This document shows, one piece after another, positions 34,716 through 47,008 of a DNA stretch of 64,000 nt (the first letter of the stretch is position 1; each line of letters starts with the position of its first letter). Origin of the DNA: Dryas octopetala (Eukaryota > Streptophyta > Magnoliopsida > Rosales > Rosaceae). The stretch lies in contig OY992838.1 in assembly GCA_963921425.1 (NCBI GenBank), positions 16,120,001 through 16,184,000 on the forward strand. The letters are read 5' to 3'. The translations under genes were made by a program, and so were the position numbers. The notes under the pieces are model-generated. The model saw only the letters and a program-made list of their open reading frames with translations, had not been told where the DNA came from and did no database searches.

Positions 34716-36674
34716 ATGTTTAGTGGGGAAGTTTGTTGTCTGGCAGACAGTGCTACTACGCACACCATACTTCAAGATCGGAAGTATTTTTCAAACTTAT
34801 TGCTTACTCATATCTCTGTGACAACCATATCAGGCCAATCCAACCTGATAGAGGGCCATGGCAAAGCCCATTTTTTATGTTGTCCAATGGTACTGAATTA
34901 CCATTAATGAGGCCTTATATTCTCCAAGTTCCAGAAGAACGTTGTTGAGTTATAAGGATATTCAAGCCAACGGTTATCACGTTGAAACCACTGAGGAAAA
35001 TGGAGTGGAATATCTTTGCATAACCTCCAATTTGTATGGCCAGAAGCGTACATTGGAGAAATCGAAATGTCTCTCGAGCGGTCTTACATGACCACCATTC
35101 GATCGATTGAGGCCAATCACATAGTTAACCAGAAGTTAACCAATTCGAGCAGTTTCTTTCTATGGCATGACCGGTTGGGATACCCAGGTCAAAGTATGAT
35201 GCGCCGTATCCTCAATTCATCACACGGGCATCCCCTTACTAATAAGGATCTTGTGTTTAGTGACACACTATACCAAACTTGCTCGCTCAGAAAGTTGAAT
35301 ACTAGACCATCATATGCAAAGACTAGTAAAGACTCCATCATTTTCCTGCAAATGATACAAGGGAATATTTGTGGACTTATCCAACCACCATGCGGACCAT
35401 TTAAATATTTCATGGTTTTGGTTGATGCATCGACAAAGTGATCACATGTTACACTATTGTCCACAAGAAACGCTGCTTTTGCTAAAATTCTCGCCCAGAA
35501 GGCTCACCACACGGATTATCCTATAAAGTCCAGAAGATTTGATAATGCCGGAGAGTTTATATCGAAAACTTTCGATGATTATTGCATGCCCCTAGGGATT
35601 AATGTTGAACATCGAGTTCCCTATGTTCACACCCAGAATGGTCTCGCAGAAGCGTTCATTAAAAGATTACAAATGATCGCACGAACCTTGGTTATGCGCA
35701 CCAAGCTTCCAATTTCTGCGTAGGGCTATGCAATCTTGCATGCAGCCATGTTGGTCCGGTTGAGGCCCACTGCTACCCAACCTTACTCCGCGTTACAGTT
35801 GGTGACTGGGTACGAACCTGACGTTTCGTACTTACGCGTATTTGGGTATGCAGTTTACGTGCCAGTTGCGCCGCTACAACGTACCAAAATGGGTCCTCAA
35901 CGAACGATGGGCATATATGTCGATTATGAATCCCCATCCATTATACGCTTTTTAGAGCCCTTGATAGGCGATCTCTTTACCGCTAGATTTGCGGATTGTC
36001 ACTTTGATGAGACAGTCTTCCCGCCGTTAGGGGGAGATATGAACGTCACCGTTCCTGAAGAACGACGTGAATTGACGTGGAATGTCCCCACTATGTCTCA
36101 TCTCGATCCCCGAACCGCACAATGTGATAGTGAAGTGCGGAGAATTCTAGATCTACAGAGTATAACTCATAATATGCCAGACGCATTCTCTGAACTAGCT
36201 AAAGTGACGAGATCACATATACCTGCTGCAAATGTGCCTGCAAAGATATCCGTCCCCGAAGGACGTGTCGTCCTAGGAGGACGTGTCGTCCCAGATGGAC
36301 GAGGTACAACAATAGTGGCTAACCAGTCATATGTCCCTGCTCAGAAGTGAGGTTGACCATTAGGTTCGATGGACTCTTATCCCCGGAAGAGGATACATTT
36401 GGCACAAATGAGTCCCCTTGACATCGCGATCTCAATCGATCCATCTCACGAAATAGTTCCGGATTATGGGTCCGTCCCAGAAGAGACGACGTTGGGGGAC
36501 GCTCCAACGTTAGAACCCACTCCCGAGAACATAGAGATCTCTATAAATTATGCATGCTTAAGTGAGCTCTGGAATCGATACGAGATTATCATCGATGATA
36601 TATTTGTATTCGCGGTAGCTACCGAAATCATAACTAGCGATGACATCGAACCTCACTCCGTTGATGAATGTTAA
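34716..36674 (+). pseudogene. Copia pol relic: protease, integrase
   Basis: In order: the aspartic protease site as LADSATTHTIL with QDRKYFSN, then in another frame LSNGTELPL. The GAG-pre-integrase follows with FFLWHDRLGYPGQSMMRRIL, then the integrase core with RRFDNAGEFISKTFDDYC and VPYVHTQNGLAEAFIKRLQM (the catalytic E replaced by A in GLAEAF is arguable). The integrase C-terminal region follows (GYEPDVSYLRVFGYAVYVP). Stops at about 34,905, 35,439, 35,721, 36,348 and 36,672 interrupt it. GRVVLGGRVVPDGRG is a small internal repeat near 36,260. Confidence 0.9.
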
Positions 36675-36747
36675 CGTCGAGACGACTGGCCAAAATGGAA
36701 AGAAGCAATCCAGGTCGAATTAGATTCCTTGACAAAGAGAAAGGTGT

Positions 36748-38302
36748 TTGGGCCTGTCGTTCCTACACCTTCCCCATGTTAAACCTGTAGAATTTAAATG
36801 GGTATTTGTAAGGAAGCGTAATGAGAAAAACGAGATTGTGAGATACAAGGCTCGTCTAGTGGCGCAAGGATTTTCTCAACGCCCTGGGATTGATTACGAG
36901 GAAGAGTATTCCCCCGTAATGGACGTCATAACGTTCCACTACCTTATCAGTTTGGTAGTTTTCGAAAAACTGAGTATGCAGCTTATGAATGTGGTCACTG
37001 CTTATCTCTATGGGGATTTTGATACAGAGATATATATGAAAGTTCCCGAAGGACTTAAGACACCCGATTCTAATAGTTCCAGACCACGGAACACGCTCTC
37101 CATTAGTTTGAGGCGTTCACTTTATGGATTGAAACAATCCGAACGGAGGTGGTATAACCGTCTAAGTGAGTATTTGATCGGGATGGGATATGTGAATAAT
37201 GTTCTATGCCCTTGCGTGTTTATTAAGAACAAGTTCCGGCTTTGCTATTGTAGTTGTTTATGTCGATGACATGAATCTAATTGGTACTCCTGAAGAGATC
37301 AAGGAAACAACTAAACACCTGAAGTTGGAATTCGAGATAAAAGATCTTGGGAGAACGAACTTCTGTCTCGGCCTGGAGCTCGAGCACCGTGCAGATGGAA
37401 TTTTGGTCCATCAATCGAATTACATCCAGAAGATGTTAAGGCGCTTTAATGAGGATAAAGCGAAGCCTTCTAACACGCCCATGATCGTCCGTTGTCTAGA
37501 TCCTAAGAATAATCCATTTCATCCCGTAGATGATAACGAAGAGATATTGGCACCAGAAGTCCCATATCTAAGTACAATAGGCGCATTATTGTACTTGTCT
37601 CAATGTACTAGACCGAACATATCATTCGCTGTGAACTTGTTAGCTAGATGTAGCTCTGCGCCAACACGCCGCCATTGGAATGGCATAAAAGACTTTTTCC
37701 GCTACCTTAAAGGTACGACGGATATGAGCTTATTCTATCCCTAGCTACGCATCAAGGAATGGATCGAACCCCCTCGATCCTCGGAATGATGCCCGCCTTT
37801 TGGATATGCTGACGCAGGGTATCTATCAGACCCGCATAAGGCGCGTTCTCAAACTGGTTATGTCTTTACCATTGGGAATACAACAATATCTTGGAGGTCT
37901 ACGAAACAGACCTTTGTTGCTACCTCTTCCAATCATGCTGAGATTCTAGCCCTTCACGAAGCAGTTCGTGAATGTATATGGCTAAGAGCAGTTTCCAAGC
38001 ATGTTCGAACTACGTGTGGGCTGAATTCCACCACTGATGAACCAACGATTATCTATGAGGATAATGCCGCTTGCATCCAGCAGATGAAGACAGATTTCAT
38101 CAAAGGAGACAACACCAAGCATATTGTACCGAAGTTCTTCTTCAGTCCACAGCAACAAGAGCATCAGATGATTGAAGTCAAGCAGATCCGATCTCAAGAC
38201 AACCATGCAGACCTCTTCACCAAGTCACTGCTAAAGTCCACGTTCTTGATGCATGTTCGAGGTATTGGTTTGCGTAGATTGGCTGATTTTCCTAGTATGT
38301 AA
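36748..38302 (+). pseudogene. Copia pol relic: reverse transcriptase and RNase H
   Basis: Reverse transcriptase begins with EFKWVFVRKRNEKNEIVRYK and RLVAQGFSQRPGIDYEEEYS. It continues through EIYMKVPEGLK and SLYGLKQSERRWYNRLSEYL, then shifts frame near 37,240 to VVYVDDMNLIG, the catalytic YVDD. TRPNISFAVNLLARCSSAPT follows, then a TAG. RNase H is readable to KQIRSQDNHADLFTKSL and ends at 38,302, including SWRSTKQTFVATSSNHAEIL and ALHEAVRECIWL, again with frame changes. Two frameshifts and one stop at least. Confidence 0.93.
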
Positions 38303-38809
38303 TCTTCAGGGGGAGTCGACATCAGGGGGAGTATCCCGACGCATACTCGCTTGACCATCGTGTACTCTTTTGTCCTTCGTCCAAGGTTATTTTGTCCCAC
38401 TGGGTTTTGTTACCTGGCAAGGTTTTAATGGGGCACATCTTGGCATGGTCACTCTACTCATACTACATCCTGAAGATGTGTTGATCTGATATATATGCAT
38501 TTGCTCATCTTTTCCCTTCGACCACGGGTTTTTCCCATTGGGTTTACCGGGCAAGGTTTTGGTGTAGCAACTCTAATGCACCCCGCTCCCATAGACATAC
38601 TATCTGCTTATGATCCAGAAGATATGACTTCACCTACTTTCGAGGTTCTGATGCGACTACTCCACACTCACGCGCGTTGCACTCTTTTTCCTTCGACCAA
38701 GGTTGTTTTTGTTCCCACAGGGTTTTTATTACTTGGCAAGGTTTTAACGAGGCAACTTAGAAGCGCATAGCAGAGACAACACTAATGACATGGAATATCC
38801 AAGGGGGAG
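38303..38809 (+). repeat. Copia 3' untranslated region with three imperfect repeats
   Basis: The phrase CTTCGACCAAGGTT (variants), then TCCCACTGGGTTTT and GGCAAGGTTTTAACG, appears three times (about 38,373, 38,515 and 38,690). It is followed by the purine tract before the 3' LTR. Repeats like this are common between RNase H and the 3' LTR in one group of plant copia elements. Confidence 0.75.
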
Positions 38810-38997
38810 TGTTGTAAATATATTGTTATATGTGGCTATTCCTGTAATTAGTTGTAGGGGCATACTAGTAAATATTCAAAACCTAGTAAACCCTACTTCT
38901 ATATAAGGATATTTATATCATGAATGAAATAGACTGATGATATTCTCTCTGCCTCCTCTTTTCCACAAACCCTAAATTTTTACATTCTTTTACAACA
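38810..38997 (+). repeat. 3' LTR of the copia element
   Basis: It matches the 5' LTR except for a C-to-T difference near its end (AAATTTC against AAATTTT). Confidence 0.96.
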
Positions 38998-40798
38998 AAT
39001 TTAGTTTTGTGTGAGTGTGTTATAACTGAAAATGGGAAATGGGTTTTCATAATATGGACTTGAAAATAACTTTCTGCACTCCTTGCACCTCTGTAAGTTT
39101 TTAGTATGTTTGGCAATGAATGATATAATTGACCCCTCTCTTTCAATAATTTTGGAAAGGTTGCCGTATGACTGCCAAAACGGGTTACACGACGGCTAAC
39201 AAAGTAACAGCTACAAGTACCCTTTGTGTGCTACATATTGGAAAGTCTAGTAAAGTGGCAAATAAGTTCTCTGTTTTATTTTTTTGGTTCAATGAGGTTC
39301 ATTGCTTTTGGACTGAATGAGGTACAAAATAGACCAGAGTGTCGGTGAGTGTTCGATGGATGGTTCATTTGCTGGTTTGGGCTAAACTGAAATCAGTTTG
39401 GGAACAAAATTTCATAACTTAGTAAGGCAAGCCATAAATGTGGTATAGAATAATTGTAATTGATTAACCTCCAATGAGATTCACTTTTTGAAAATAGTGC
39501 AAATATACCTTGGAGTAGTTTGTAAAGTGATATAAAGCCATTGCAATGGGACAAATAGAGTACTAAATTAAGCTGTACCTATCAAGTAGCTTTTCTAAGT
39601 AGAATGACCATTAAGGGTACATGCTGAATTAACTTGATGAAAAAGTTTTGAACAAGTCCAGTATCAAACTTATATGTAGCCTAACCAATCCTATATAGTA
39701 AGAGGTTCAAAATTAGGTCGACTATACTAGAGCCAATCCAAGTTCACTTAACCTAAATTGACTAATTCGTAGGCATGGGCAAGAAGGTGTTGGGAGATCT
39801 CAATTGTCAAAAACACCAACACCATCAAACTGCGTTAGCGTTCAGTCATTGACCAAATAAGAGGAGCATTATTATTGAAAAGGGGTTTTGTGGAATTTTG
39901 ATAAAGGCCTCAATATTACTCAGGAAGCACATAAAATTTTTCTATTAAAAACTCTAGTGTTTACTGGAAAAATTAAAAAAACAGATGCACTCTCGTAGTA
40001 TACCGTAAGTCCTTTAACTCTAATAGTTAATCAACTAGTTTGTGATTTAGTGATAATTTTAAATTAAGATGAGCAAACTTAAGATCACATGAGATATAAA
40101 TTAACTGAATTTATAAAAACACATTGATGCATCTGTGTTTCCTTCTCCAAAAGTCAACAACGGAAGTTGAGTGGGGAGATAAGGGCATCGCGTGGAAGAT
40201 GAAGACTGATAAGATAAATAAGGACACTTGAGATCAGACCAAGTGACAAGAGCCTAAGACATTTCAAAGAGATGCTGATCATGCCCAAAAGGATGAAATG
40301 CTATCTTGCCCTGTAAAATATCAATCTCTCATGGATTATCAACTAGGATAAGGTGGATAAAAACTCAAGCCCACCAGAACTTTGTGACTTGGTTCTTGTT
40401 CTTTCCTAGGGAAGTGGATAAGAAGAATTAATGAGCATGTTGCTGTGCTCTTGTGTTAAGTTGAGGATAACTCAATATACAGTTAAATCATAAAATTGTC
40501 TTCATATTGTAATGTGCCACACATATTTCTTCTCCTGATATAATTTAAGCAGTGACCAGAAAACAACATCCACAACAATTTAGTGTACCATAATTAAGAT
40601 TGCAAAGGACAAAAAATTATATCCACAACTAAAATCAGAAAATTGAGAAGCCCAAAGCAGTTGAGCGTCCCGTTCAAAAGGAGGACCATCTTTTTGTTGC
40701 TGCTTAGAGATATCCAAAAATAAACAGAGATCAAACTAGTTTCAAACAACCTAAAACTAGGGTCATAAAATTAATTGAGCATTTTATGTCTCTCCATA
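38998..40798. other. Non-coding flank between copia and CACTA elements
   Basis: No gene or repeat is supported. It begins with the copia target duplication and ends with the CACTA target duplication. Composition is AT-rich throughout. Confidence 0.5.
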
Positions 40799-41398
40799 CA
40801 CTACAAGAAAAATGCTTTTTGACAACATGCATTTAACAACGTGCGACTGATGCATGTTGCGAAATAAGGTATTTTACAACGTGCCTTTAATGTACGTTGT
40901 CATTAGTATTATTTAAAAGTATTTGACAACATGCGGATTTTGCATGTTGTTAAAAGTTTATATTGCAACATACTTGTGCACGTTGTGAAATTTATTAAAT
41001 ATAACAACGTGCACTGTGTGTTGTTAAAATTAAACTCAGTAATATTAATTAATGTTGATCAAAATTTTATGCGGGAATTCTCCCTCTCCTTATTATCACT
41101 AAAAAATTGAAACCCCTTTTTCACCCCAAAAAAAAAAATGGAAACCCTTTCTTCCAAACCCATTCTTCCAAACTCATTCTCTCCCCCAATCCCCGTCCAT
41201 CTGATTTGTTTCTTTTTTTTTTTTTGTTTTCTTGTTTGTTATCAATTAGTGAAACAAGAAGGCAGAGAAACCTCCCAGATTCTTGTCTCACGACCATTTC
41301 AGATAGCAACCAAAAAGGGCAGAAACCTCCTAGATTATGCTCTCACTCTTATGGGTTTCTCTCAATCTCCTACTAATTTTTTACTCAGCCCTATTTTC

Positions 41399-41401
<3 letters not shown>

Positions 41402-41463
<62 letters not shown>
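41402..41463. repeat. (CT)n microsatellite
   Basis: About 30 CT dinucleotides in a row, followed by shorter CT runs to about 41,550. Overlapping open frames here encode poly-serine/leucine and are not credible genes. Confidence 0.96.
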
Positions 41464-41465
<2 letters not shown>

Positions 41466-42425
41466 CTTCCTCTCTCATTCTTATGGGTTTCTCTTACTGT
41501 TTGTCGCTCTCTCTCTCTCTCTCTCCTCCCTCCCTCGCTCTCTCTGCTTCGTCTCTCTCAAACCATATCAGGGCGAACCGGGACCAACCCACCACCTCGG
41601 TCTGTTGCGATCACTGCTCTGATTGAAGCCGAAACTCACTGATCTGATGGTAGGCTTTAGAAACTTAAGAGTTTACTTTTCATTCTCTTCTTAAATTAGG
41701 AATTTTTCTATTTAATTTTTAGAGTTCCGAAACCCCAATTCTTAGGGTTGTATTTTCATTGTGATTTGGAGTTACAGTGTGTTGTCTTATGAGTTATGCA
41801 TTCCCTTTGTTTGGGGTTTGATTAGTTAAAAAATATGAGTTCTGACTTGGAATGGATCAATTTTTAAGTTGTAGTTTCTTCTCTTTCACTCAGGTTATTA
41901 CATTATTTAATTTTTCTAGTTTTTGTTTAGTCTGAATTAATATAGATTTTAGAGTTAATTTCACCTTGCTAAGCTATAAGGAATATTGCACAACTCGCAT
42001 TGCAGCCACACTTATATTAATTCTCATAATGAAGGTTTATAATTAAGATCGATGACCTTCTTTATGTTTTTTTATATAATATATATGGTTTCAATCAGTT
42101 TTCCTAGGCGATCCTACAAGTATAGCCACACCATGAGCAGGATATGGGGAGACAAACACTGTCACAAAGATAAACACACCAAAAGAAGCAACAACAGAAG
42201 TTCCTGTACGATTTATTATATGAGTGACAACAACTCGACTTAAGCTAAGTTTTTTGTTTTTTTTTATCAGGCAATACCTTACATCTAATCTCGATTCAAA
42301 ATATCATGTTCTGCAATTATACTTGAGGTTAGCTTAGTTTATATTTTAATTTTGATTCATTCCATATATGAGTGACAACAAATTTTGGTTGATATTTCTT
42401 ATTAATGTTTTCGTATTGATATCAG

Positions 42426-42546
42426 ATCTGGTGGTTGTCATTGTGTTTGCAACTTGTGGTGGCATTGCAACTCTGTCCACTATCATAGCTCTTGCTTTGT
42501 TTCTAATGAATTTCTTTTTGAAGATTGGGAATTTTCTTCTATACTA
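42426..42546 (+). pseudogene. Possible captured transmembrane exon in the CACTA element
   Basis: After an ATATCAG acceptor-like site the plus strand reads DLVVVIVFATCGGIATLSTI then IALALFLMNFFLK, a convincing membrane-spanning segment, before a TAA. I do not recognise the source gene. Hydrophobic frames can arise by chance in T-rich DNA, so this is weak. Confidence 0.25.
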
Positions 42547-42992
42547 AGTCCTCAGCATTTAAGTTTGATCTTAATTTCTATTATTTTGCTGGCTTGCTGA
42601 TTTATGTGATGAATTAAATATGATTTGTATTTGAGTTTGGTTTTAATTTCTAGCTTTCATGTGCATTTGATTCACGTGGTTGAAGGATTTTCATAAGTGC
42701 ATCGATGGTGCTCTGCATTTTCATGGAGACATTCATCAATGAGCGGCAAATATTTTCATGGTAATTTATTATTGTGTCTTACAATGACATCTTGATTCAA
42801 TGAGACAAATCAATACTACCTCATTATGTTTAAAGTTCAATGTTAAATTATACCAGCATTGCATTGTCTGTATGTCCCTTCCAACATTGATACACCTATT
42901 CCTCATATTGTTTGCATTAAATCTAAGGAAGGTGAAATGACTCATAATCCTCAGTTCACTACTTGTAATTTCTGTATTAATTGACTTTTGCA

Positions 42993-43175
42993 GACTACAA
43001 TCACTTGATGGAGCTCACTGAGGAAATGTTGAGTGGTAAATCAATACTACTTAATTACTTGCTTATTTCTTATATTGTTTTTCATTTAATCAAATGAAGG
43101 TGAAATGACTGAGTACAATGACTTAGCAGACTACAATGAGTAGATGGAGCTCACTGAGGAGATGTTGAGTGGTAA
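42993..43175 (+). repeat. Short duplication inside the CACTA element
   Basis: ATGGAGCTCACTGAGGA then ATGTTGAGTGGTAA occurs at about 43,007-43,039 and again at about 43,145-43,174, with similar preceding GACTACAAT. The second copy runs on toward the LRR exon fragment. Confidence 0.8.
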
Positions 43176-43204
43176 GCATCATTGATGCATGTCTCCAACA
43201 TGTG

Positions 43205-43286
43205 CTCGTAGGAAGTTTGCTAACCTGAATGAGTTACAGATATCCAACTGTAACATCACTGATTCTGGAGTTTCTTATTTGAAAGG
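43205..43286 (+). pseudogene. Captured leucine-rich-repeat exon fragment
   Basis: The plus strand reads KFANLNELQISNCNITDSGV then SYLKG and stops at an AAAG-GTATTC donor. The LxxLxIsnCxITDsGvxyLkg pattern is a plant LRR of the kind found in long LRR-only proteins. There is only one repeat, lying in the interior of a CACTA element that has no genes of its own. Capture of a host exon is the natural reading. Confidence 0.65.
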
Positions 43287-44639
43287 TATTCCATAGTTTT
43301 TTCTAGTTGTCAATGCATCAATAGTTTTCTGCTTCTCTCAATTTCTGTTTTTCTTAATTGTTTGTGTACACACACATTCAACACAATCATAGACTTTTTA
43401 TGTATGCAATAGAAAAGTAGGATGGTGACACTATTTACACACTAGCTATGTAGAGAGAGAATCCAATTTTGATGCACTACCATCTTAATTAGCTCAAGCT
43501 GTAAAGGAGCAACAACTGATGATGCTCCTATTCTTAACAGATTTGCTTTTTTTTTTTTTACAAGCTGTAAGAGGTTCTCTCTTCCCTTCCCCCCTCCCTC
43601 CCTTCCTTCTTCCATCCTTCTCTGATTTCACGTTTGATATGTTCTAGCTACTTAAAATGTAGAAATATTAATTTTGACTGTGGGGCCACCACCTTGTGCT
43701 ATAGTTTTTGTGGAGTAAATAAATAGTTGCAAATTCTTCTAAGATGATCTTGCTTTTGTACATATTTACAGAAGTAATATTCTTTATAATATGTTTCAAT
43801 CCCAGCTGACCCAAATGCAAAAGATAAATTGTTCTCAACTTTTTGATAGTGGTCATAAATTTAATTTATATTCGGTGTCGATTCTAGCAGGTTTAACGAA
43901 TTGCATGCATATATGAAACATCAGTACATAAATTCACCAAATATGTAAATCACCTCTCTACACTTGTAGCAGCAACAAATATGTCTAAACATGAAAAAGA
44001 AAACACAAATTTCATTGATGTAGCAGCAATTTCCTTTGCATGCATGTATACATATGTGTATGTAAGTAAAGACATATGTGTGTCCAAATTTTCTGTTTAA
44101 ACAAGTTGTTCAACATGATTTGAGTCTGTGATGCATAGTGTAACAATTTGTGTGATGGCTAAAAAAAAATATAAAGCTAGATTGCAGTAAATTTATGAGG
44201 ACATGTCTTTTATAGTTGAATTTAATGTCTTTTGTTCAATTTGTTTTTATATATATATAGCTGGACTGCTAGTTGATGTTGAGTTTAATATCTGTTATAT
44301 TTCTTTTCCATACTCCCATTGATTTTTGTATTTATATTTGTTGCTAGTTTGAATCATGTACATGTCTTTTTTTTTTTTTCTAAGGTTTGTTGCTAGTTGA
44401 AGAGAATAATAGCTTTACTGCTTTATCACTAAATCATGTATCTGTATGGTCATGAAACAAAGAACTTGGACCTTTTGGCTTTTGCAAAGGAATTACACAG
44501 CATGTTAAAGACAAAAATGCTCCATACTGCCCTCCCTCCCTCCAATCATTTCCCTCAAATTATTAGCTTTTTTTTTTGTTTTCTTTGTTACTTCCTTTTC
44601 TAATCAATTTTTTCACTACCATTCTTTTCTCTCATTGGT

Positions 44640-44766
44640 GGTGACAGAGGCATGCATCTATATGGTCAACCTTGCTGCTGCAATGAAAAATGAAGAGTGG
44701 TACACCAACTACTGGAGATGCACTTTAACTTCAATGGAATTTGGGTTCAGACCATGTTTTGAATGA
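44640..44766 (+). pseudogene. Possible captured terminal exon in the CACTA element
   Basis: After GGTGACAG the plus strand is open for about 40 codons: EACIYMVNLAAAMKNEEWYT then NYWRCTLTSMEFGFRPCFE and TGA. I do not recognise it. The acceptor is preceded by a T/C-rich stretch. Low confidence. Confidence 0.25.
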
Positions 44767-45406
44767 GGATTGCAAGTCTGGCAGCTAAGTGGATCATTCT
44801 TTTCATAAGACTAATAGTATTGTTGGGGTTTTTTGTAATACAAGTTGTCCTAGATTTGGTTTTTGTTGTTTAGTTTCGACATGGAGAATTGATGTTTATT
44901 GAAAATCTAACTTTTTGTCTATTTTACTTATCAATTAGACTGAAAAATATTTTATTATTGGTAGATTAATGATTTTGCTTTGATTTTGAACAATTGATAG
45001 ATAACTATTTTGTTACTTAATTATTAGGTCAAATTGGTGGTTAACATTGGTTTGCCAAATTATTAAAAAAAAATATATATATATATATGAATGACAACGT
45101 GCAATTCAAAGTTGTCAAAAAATAAATAACAACATGCGATTGCGTGTTGTTGAAATCTTACCACAACATGCACAACATGTTGTTGATTAACTAGACTACA
45201 ACGTGCGCACGTTGTCTTACACCCACTATGAACGAATGATCAGATATTGTGACGATGTGCATCGCCTTTTTTGGCAACATGCAATGCACGTTGTTAAAGG
45301 ATCTCACTTTTTAACGACATGTCGTACGACCACGTGCAGGTGCACGTTGTGTATCTACTTTAACAACGCACATTGCACGTTGTCAAAGGGCTTTTTTCTT
45401 GTAGTG

Positions 45407-45530
45407 ATATAATCTTAGTTTTTACACAAGATATAGAGTAGTATACCTTCACTCTGGTTATAAGGTACTCCCTCTAATTTTATTCAAATTGCCTAGGGTA
45501 ATTTGCATAATACCCTCATTTTAGTATCAT
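45407..45530. other. Flank between CACTA element and gypsy relic
   Basis: It starts with the ATA target duplication and contains a phrase ATCATAAAGTGATGCAAATG, echoed near 30,220. No gene is visible. Confidence 0.5.
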
Positions 45531-46190
45531 AAAGTGATGCAAATGCACACTCATCAGAGCATAATGAGTTGGTTCCCCAAAGGACACAAACCGGTTGGCG
45601 TGTTTGTATTGACTATCGGAAGCTTAACACCGCAACAAGGAAGGATCATTTTCCTTTGCCATTTATTGACCAGATGTTGCAAAGGTTGGCTGGCCATAGT
45701 CACTATTGCTTTTTGGATGAATATAGTGGGTACCATCAGATTGCTATTGCACCCGAGGATCAAGAGAAGACCACGTTCACATGTCCATTTGGTACGTTTG
45801 CCTATAGGAGGATGTCGTTCGGATTGTGTAATGCGCCCGCAACATTCCAGAGATGCAGGAGGTCTATTGTCTCCGACATGGTGGAATGAATCATTGTGGT
45901 ATTTATGGATGATTTCTCTGTATTTGGTTCGTCTTTTGATGCATGTCTGGATAATCTGTCTCTAGTTTTGAAAAGATGTCAAGAAGCCAATCTAGTGCTT
46001 AATTGGGAAAAATGTCATTTTATGGTCCAACAAGGAATAGTTTTGGGTCATGTGATTTCGAAGGAGGGCATACAAGTTGATAAGGCTAAGATTGATGTGA
46101 TACAAAGATTGCCACCTCCATCAAGTGTTAAAGAAGTAAGGAGTTTTCTAGGCCATGCTGGGTTTTATAGGAGGTTCATTAATTATGTCA
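45531..46190 (+). pseudogene. Ty3/gypsy (Athila/Tat-like) reverse transcriptase relic
   Basis: The first frame reads TGWRVCIDYRKLNTATRKDH, FPLPFIDQMLQRLAGHSHYC, YSGYHQIAIAPEDQEKTTFT and FGLCNAPATFQRC. After an in-frame TGA at about 45,887 it continues VVFMDDFSVFGSSFDACLDN (catalytic FMDD) and GHVISKEGIQVDKAKIDVIQ, then FLGHAGFYRRFI before similarity ends. It is close to the Athila group of plant gypsy elements. Protease, RNase H, integrase and LTRs are absent here. It belongs to a different gypsy lineage from the 21.9-28.3 kb relic. Confidence 0.93.
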
Positions 46191-46222
46191 TAATTATTGA
46201 GAATTTTTATAAAATGATATAA

Positions 46223-47008
46223 AAAGGTTGATTGTATTTTTGAAATAAAAAATATTTTTTATTGTTATGATAACATGGCTCTCATAATTCTTAAATTTGT
46301 AATACATAATTGAGATTAAAAGAAATAAAAACAAGTAAAATAATTATAAGTAAGAAAAATTGTGCTACATAAAGAGAGTGATGTATTAGAAGAAGGATTC
46401 ATAACATTCTATTTTTGACATAAGTTCACTTCATTGCACGTGGAAAATGAATGGCTAAATAGCCTAAATTGTATGCGCACCATATGTAGCACTAATAGCC
46501 GAGGTTGATGTATAAATTTGAAGCAATGGGGAAGGCTATATTATTTTCTACCACAAAGGAAATTTTCATTTTAGGACTTTAATGGAGCACAAGGAGGGCA
46601 TGAAGAGCAAGTCTCGATCAAGAAAATTATGCATTACACATTTACACACATGTTGTTCGATCGTCAAGCCCAAGGGATGGCCATGGTTGAACTATTCAAT
46701 TGCTTGTTCACAACGGCCTATTGGTTTGGACCATAAATTTAGTTGACATTTATTTTGGGCATTTATTTAGATAACATGGACTTCATGCTCCTGCTAGTTT
46801 GCAATCAGAGTGTAATTGACATGGACTTCATTTTATTCTTTGAATAGTAAATGTAAAAAAAAAAAAAAAAACTTCATTCATGCTTTACAAGGATGCATAA
46901 ATGGAAATTGGTCAACGTGAAATAATCATGTGATGTAAATAATTAATGAACCTCCTATAAAACCCAGCATAATTATGATGGAGTTTTCTGCTCGTTATTC
47001 TTTTAATT
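46223..47008. other. Upstream flank of the GALT29A pseudogene
   Basis: AT-rich, with an A-run at about 46,856-46,872. No gene. I see no retroposon features that would tie the A-run to the pseudogene. Confidence 0.5.

Larger units (their letters stand above)
31840..38997 (+). mobile_element. Ty1/copia LTR retrotransposon, complete but decayed
   Basis: Terminal repeats of 188 bases (31,840-32,027 and 38,810-38,997) have TG/CA ends and differ at one visible base. A perfect target duplication AATTT lies at 31,835-31,839 and 38,998-39,002. A primer-binding site (TTATCAGCATGAAG) follows the 5' LTR and a purine tract AAGGGGGAG (38,801-38,809) precedes the 3' LTR. Inside are gag, protease, integrase, reverse transcriptase and RNase H in copia order. 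Gag is open, but pol is broken into many frames. Near-identical LTRs with a ruined pol suggest mobilisation in trans or recombination of LTRs. Confidence 0.97.
40799..45406. mobile_element. Non-autonomous CACTA transposon
   Basis: The left end is CACTACAAGAAAAATGCTTT, the right end the inverse of CACTACAAGAAAAAAGCCCT, with target duplication ATA at 40,796-40,798 and 45,407-45,409. Subterminal regions (40,820-41,030 and 45,090-45,390) carry many copies of CAACGTGC and GCATGTTG in both orientations, as expected for transposase-binding repeats. No TNP2-like or TNPA-like transposase is visible in 4.6 kb, so it must be moved in trans. The interior holds apparent gene fragments, a CT microsatellite and AT-rich filler. 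Confidence 0.93.

Noticed and set aside
41138..41642. 162- and 101-codon frames in the CACTA element
   Set aside because: Both run through the CT microsatellite and consist largely of poly-serine/leucine.
46856..46872. A-run upstream of GALT29A as evidence of retroposition
   Set aside because: It lies upstream of a plus-strand gene, the wrong side for a poly-A tail, and no target duplication was found.
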